Assembly (NCBI GenBank): GCA_001599935.1
Contig: BCIJ01000005.1
Coordinates: forward strand, 836,322 to 900,321
From: Holtermannia corniformis
Lineage: Eukaryota > Basidiomycota > Tremellomycetes > Holtermanniales
Length of the DNA stretch: 64,000 nt
Direction: 5' to 3'
A model generated the notes under the pieces. The model was not told the DNA's origin. It ran no database searches and saw only the letters and a list, made by a program, of their open reading frames with translations. The position numbers and the translations under genes are program-made. Each line of letters begins with the position of its first letter. The stretch's first letter is position 1. Shown here in pieces: positions 61,600-64,000 of this stretch.

Positions 61600-62496
61600 T
61601 GTCATGAATGACACGTGGTCTGTATTGCCACTGTGGAGCCCCAGGTGGAGGTCAAGGGGTTAAGTGGAGCCTTAGGCTTTAGCTTGGAGCTAAGGCTAAG
61701 GGTGGAGCCTTAGGGTTTGGTTTGGTGCTAGGCTCCACAGGTGGAGCACTAAGCTTTGGGTTTGGNGCTAGGCTCCACGAGGGATTTCTGCTATTGGTTG
61801 GAATTGGTGAGACAGTGGAGCTGTCTATTTTGGGCTTGAGGCTTTTCTCTTATTGGCTAGTGCGCGGGAATTGGCAATAGAGCTCCACCTGTGACATCAG
61901 GATTGGTCAGCAGCCAATCTAGTCCCCCCAGTTTTCTGTAGTCTACTTAAGGGCAGACTTTTGGGCCAGTGGTTCTTCACTGGTCTCATCTTCTTCTTAC
62001 TGTTTATTACCTTACGGCTTATGCAGTAATCTCTGGGTGCTGCCGAGTTCTCTCAGCCTCAAGATTTGACAGTAGACCAGTCCCTCCAGAACCCCCGGCA
62101 CCCTGCTCTTGCTTTTACTCCTGCCCCTGCTTACTGAACTTACTGAACCACTGAAACCCTACCGTGTGTAGGTCCCCTGCCCCTGCTCCTGACTACCGTG
62201 CGTAGTGCTCAAGAAACCCCGGTCAACCCCTGCTCAAGTAACCACTGCTCTTCGCCACAGACTACTGCGTGTAGTACCTCCTGCTCAAGAAACCACAGAC
62301 AACTACAGCCCTCTGCTCAAGTATCACTGCTCCAGAACTCCTGCTCACGTACTCCTGCTCAAGACCCCGTACTCAAGTAAACACTATTGAACTCAAGTAA
62401 CCTCCTGTCCCCAGAACACTGTCACAGACCCTTCCTGTTCCTTCGCTCCCAGAACACTGTATCTTGGCATCAAGAACCTCTGAAAACCCTGGCAAC
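61600..62496 (+). repeat. 5' LTR plus leader of element 2
   Basis: No gene in these 897 bp. The LTR start is at 61600. Repeated GGAGC/GCTCC motifs make it prone to hairpins (CTAGGCTCCACAGGTGGAGC near 61730-61750). An N lies at 61766. A possible promoter is TACTTAA at 61944, followed by GGGCCAGTGG, which resembles the GGGCCAGTGG after the TATA box in element 1. The leader holds duplicated blocks with GTGCGTAGTGCTCAAG / GCGTGTAGTACCTCCTGCTCAAG. Confidence 0.5.
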
Positions 62497-63540
62497 ATGA
62501 ACAATTACCGCGACAATCCACCCTCTGATGATGATCAGATGGGTCACACTTATGGTCAAACTCCTGCTCCTGCTCCTGTTGCTCCTGCTCTGGCTGACGT
62601 CCCGGTCCTCATGGCTCAACTCACGCAACTTGTTGGTCAACTTGGAAGCCACACTGCACACGCTCAAGGCAGTTTTGCATCCCAGCTCTCTGATCTTACG
62701 GCTCACGTCAACAACCTTGCACTCAACGTCACCTCTGCCCCTCCCACTGCTCCTGACAACCGTGACCGAACGCCCAAACCTCCGGTCTTTGATGGCAAGG
62801 ACAAGCGCTCTGCTACGCGCTGGTTGGCCCAATGCTCCCTGTTCTTCGACAACCACGGCTCCCGCTTCACCCATGATTCCGCCAAAGTCTCCTTCGCTGC
62901 TGCCCTCATGCAAGGTCAAGCCTTCGACTGGATCCAGCCTTACCTGTCTCCTGAACGCGCTCAAGATCCCCTCCGTCACTCCTGGGAAACCTTTGCCAAC
63001 GCTGTCATTCGTCACTTGGGTGATCCTGATCTCAAGGCAACGTCTCAACGCGAACTCATGAAGCTCAAGCAAACTGGCGCTGCATCCACCTTCGCTACCA
63101 AGTTCCTGCAGCTGGCATCCTACGCCGCCCTTAACGACGAGGCCCTCATGTTCCATTTCGAATCTGCGCTCAAACCCGAAGTCCGCAAGCTCCTGCTCAG
63201 CCACCAGCTCTCTGGCTCCTGGCCTGATATTCATACCCTGGCAGACGCGGCGGTTAGGGCTGACTCAAAGCTCTACGAAATCAACCAGTCTACGCGCACT
63301 TGGGCAGGTGGCTACAGCAACGTCACTCCGGCCCCAGACTCTGGCCCTGCTCCCATGGACATCTCTGCCTCTGCCACGCAGACAGGCAAATTCTGGAAGG
63401 ACATGACTGAACACGAACGTCAAGCCGAACGCAACCGTCGCCGTGAACAAGGACTCTGCTTCTACTGCGGAACTAAAGGTCATCTGGGCAGGGACTGCCC
63501 CAAACGTACTGCTGCCTCTGAGGGAAAAGACAGNGCCTGA
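62497..63540 (+). CDS. Gag protein of element 2
   Basis: 347 aa from ATG 62497 (MNNYRDNPPSDDDQMGHTYG); open codons upstream start at a TTG. Gag core KPPVFDGKDKRSATRWLAQC, FAAALMQGQAFDWIQPYL, ELMKLKQTGAASTFATKFLQ and FESALKPEVRKLL, then a canonical zinc knuckle CFYCGTKGHLGRDC (C-x2-C-x4-H-x4-C). The stop TGA is at 63538-63540; the codon two before it contains an N (63534). The sequence is a different family branch from the Gag of element 1. Confidence 0.88.
   Translation: MNNYRDNPPSDDDQMGHTYGQTPAPAPVAPALADVPVLMAQLTQLVGQLGSHTAHAQGSFASQLSDLTAHVNNLALNVTSAPPTAPDNRDRTPKPPVFDGKDKRSATRWLAQCSLFFDNHGSRFTHDSAKVSFAAALMQGQAFDWIQPYLSPERAQDPLRHSWETFANAVIRHLGDPDLKATSQRELMKLKQTGAASTFATKFLQLASYAALNDEALMFHFESALKPEVRKLLLSHQLSGSWPDIHTLADAAVRADSKLYEINQSTRTWAGGYSNVTPAPDSGPAPMDISASATQTGKFWKDMTEHERQAERNRRREQGLCFYCGTKGHLGRDCPKRTAASEGKDXA
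63522..63528 (+). promoter_or_regulatory. Putative -1 ribosomal frameshift site (GGGAAAA)
   Basis: In the Gag frame the codons read GAG GGA AAA GAC, so G-GGA-AAA is a canonical X-XXY-YYZ slippery heptamer, three codons before the gag stop. The -1 frame is open from here to the end of the window, as expected for Gag-Pol made by frameshifting. A downstream stem-loop was not modelled. Confidence 0.55.
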
Positions 63541-64000
63541 GCCCACGGCACGCTAGCTCAGGCGTAAATCCTCCCAAAGTGCCCTCTACCTCAAGCCCTG
63601 GATTTGTTGGTAGGAGACATGGAGGGATGGATGCTTCTGCGGCCTACAAGCCTGACACGTATGTTGTCCCCGCAAAGCGTTCATCCCAACGTGCCTCCTC
63701 TGTGATTCCTCCGCCACTGTCTCCCCTGCCACTATCTCCTCCGCCACTGTCAACAACGCCACCGTCACTGCCACCGTCACTGCCACCGTCACTGCCACCG
63801 TCACTGCCACCGTCACTGTCGTCACCGTCACCGTCACTGCCACTGTCAACACTGCCGCCTACGCCACTGCCGTTGCCACCCGTTGTTATGCCCTCTGCCA
63901 CTGCTGCTGTAAGTACTCCGTCTACTGCTGCTACTGCGTCTGTCCCTGGAAATGTCTCTGGATCTCCGTCTGCTGCCCTTGGTCTCTCTGATACCCCTGC
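63529..64000 (+). CDS. Start of Pol of element 2 in the -1 frame, partial
   Basis: After the slip site the -1 frame reads LSPRHASSGVNPPKVPST, GFVGRRHGGMDASAAYKPD and YVVPAKRSSQRASS, then a Pro/Ser/Leu linker of repeated PPSL units, and stays open to 64000. No catalytic domain is reached. The linker is encoded by 12-nt tandem repeats (CCACCGTCACTG, mainly 63758-63820). Confidence 0.5.
63758..63820. repeat. 12-nt tandem repeat (CCACCGTCACTG) in Pol linker
   Basis: About five near-perfect copies of CCACCGTCACTG, flanked by looser CTGTC/CCGCCACTGTC repeats from about 63690 to 63870. Coding for PPSL repeats in the -1 (Pol) frame. Confidence 0.8.

Larger units (their letters stand above)
61600..64000 (+). 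mobile_element. Gypsy-type LTR retrotransposon 2, runs off the window
   Basis: Inserted in the RNase H region of element 1. It begins TGTCATGAATGACACG (a short palindrome at the tip) and carries a promoter-like LTR region with repeated GTGGAGCCTTAGG / GCTAGGCTCCAC motifs at 61640-61790. A C-rich leader with repeated CTGCTCAAG units (62195-62400) follows, then gag and the start of pol. The border between LTR and leader could not be fixed; TTGGCATCAAGAAC near 62464 may be the primer site. The target-site duplication cannot be checked because the right end is outside. Confidence 0.75.

Overview
This window is nuclear DNA of a fungus, most likely a basidiomycete yeast or smut/rust-lineage fungus with a compact genome. 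The case rests on gene content (cytochrome c1 with a presequence exon, a DASH-complex Hsk3, neurofibromin-type RasGAP, Yor1-like ABC pumps, Ato/Gpr1 transporters), on many very short introns (mostly 37-48 nt, GTRNGT donors, CTGAC/CTAAC branch sites close to the AG), and on very small gaps between genes. Pucciniomycotina fits best, but that placement is inference from intron style and density. Scattered single N bases show that it comes from a draft assembly.

Layout. 1-2079 (minus) is the 5' part of the RNA polymerase I second-largest subunit. 2200-13239 (minus) holds two tandem Yor1-like ABCC transporters. 13686-22861 holds thymine-DNA glycosylase, the CPSF160/Cft1 polyadenylation factor, and cytochrome c1, which has an unusually long intron. 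22981-27262 is pyruvate carboxylase. 28082-32709 has an LRR protein of unknown function and a secreted repeat protein cut into 14 exons. 32975-34309 has the kinetochore protein Hsk3 and holocytochrome c synthase in a divergent pair. 34491-43295 is a giant neurofibromin/Ira-type RasGAP. 43428-47401 has SRP9, the TFIIH subunit Tfb5, a double AN1 zinc-finger protein and the proteasome alpha1 subunit.

47662-49434 is a tandem cluster of three small intronless paralogous genes of no recognised family plus a decayed fourth copy. This cluster and the exon-modular secreted repeat gene are the best candidates for undescribed biology here. 49961-56628 holds APC/C subunit Cdc26, UDP-GlcNAc pyrophosphorylase, Mon1 and two tandem Ato/Gpr1 transporters, one of which lacks the family signature motif.

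57159-64000 is retrotransposon territory. A Ty3/gypsy element with a tRNA-Pro-like primer site and a single gag-pol frame is cut inside its RNase H domain by a second gypsy-type element. The second element has a canonical -1 slippery heptamer just before its gag stop, and it runs off the window.

Most identified genes are housekeeping genes and do not form an operon-like unit. Local links are divergent pairs sharing short promoters (HSK3/HCCS, UAP1/MON1, CFT1/CYT1, AN1 protein/proteasome alpha1) and close tail-to-tail pairs (6 bp between the MON1 and ATO1 stops).
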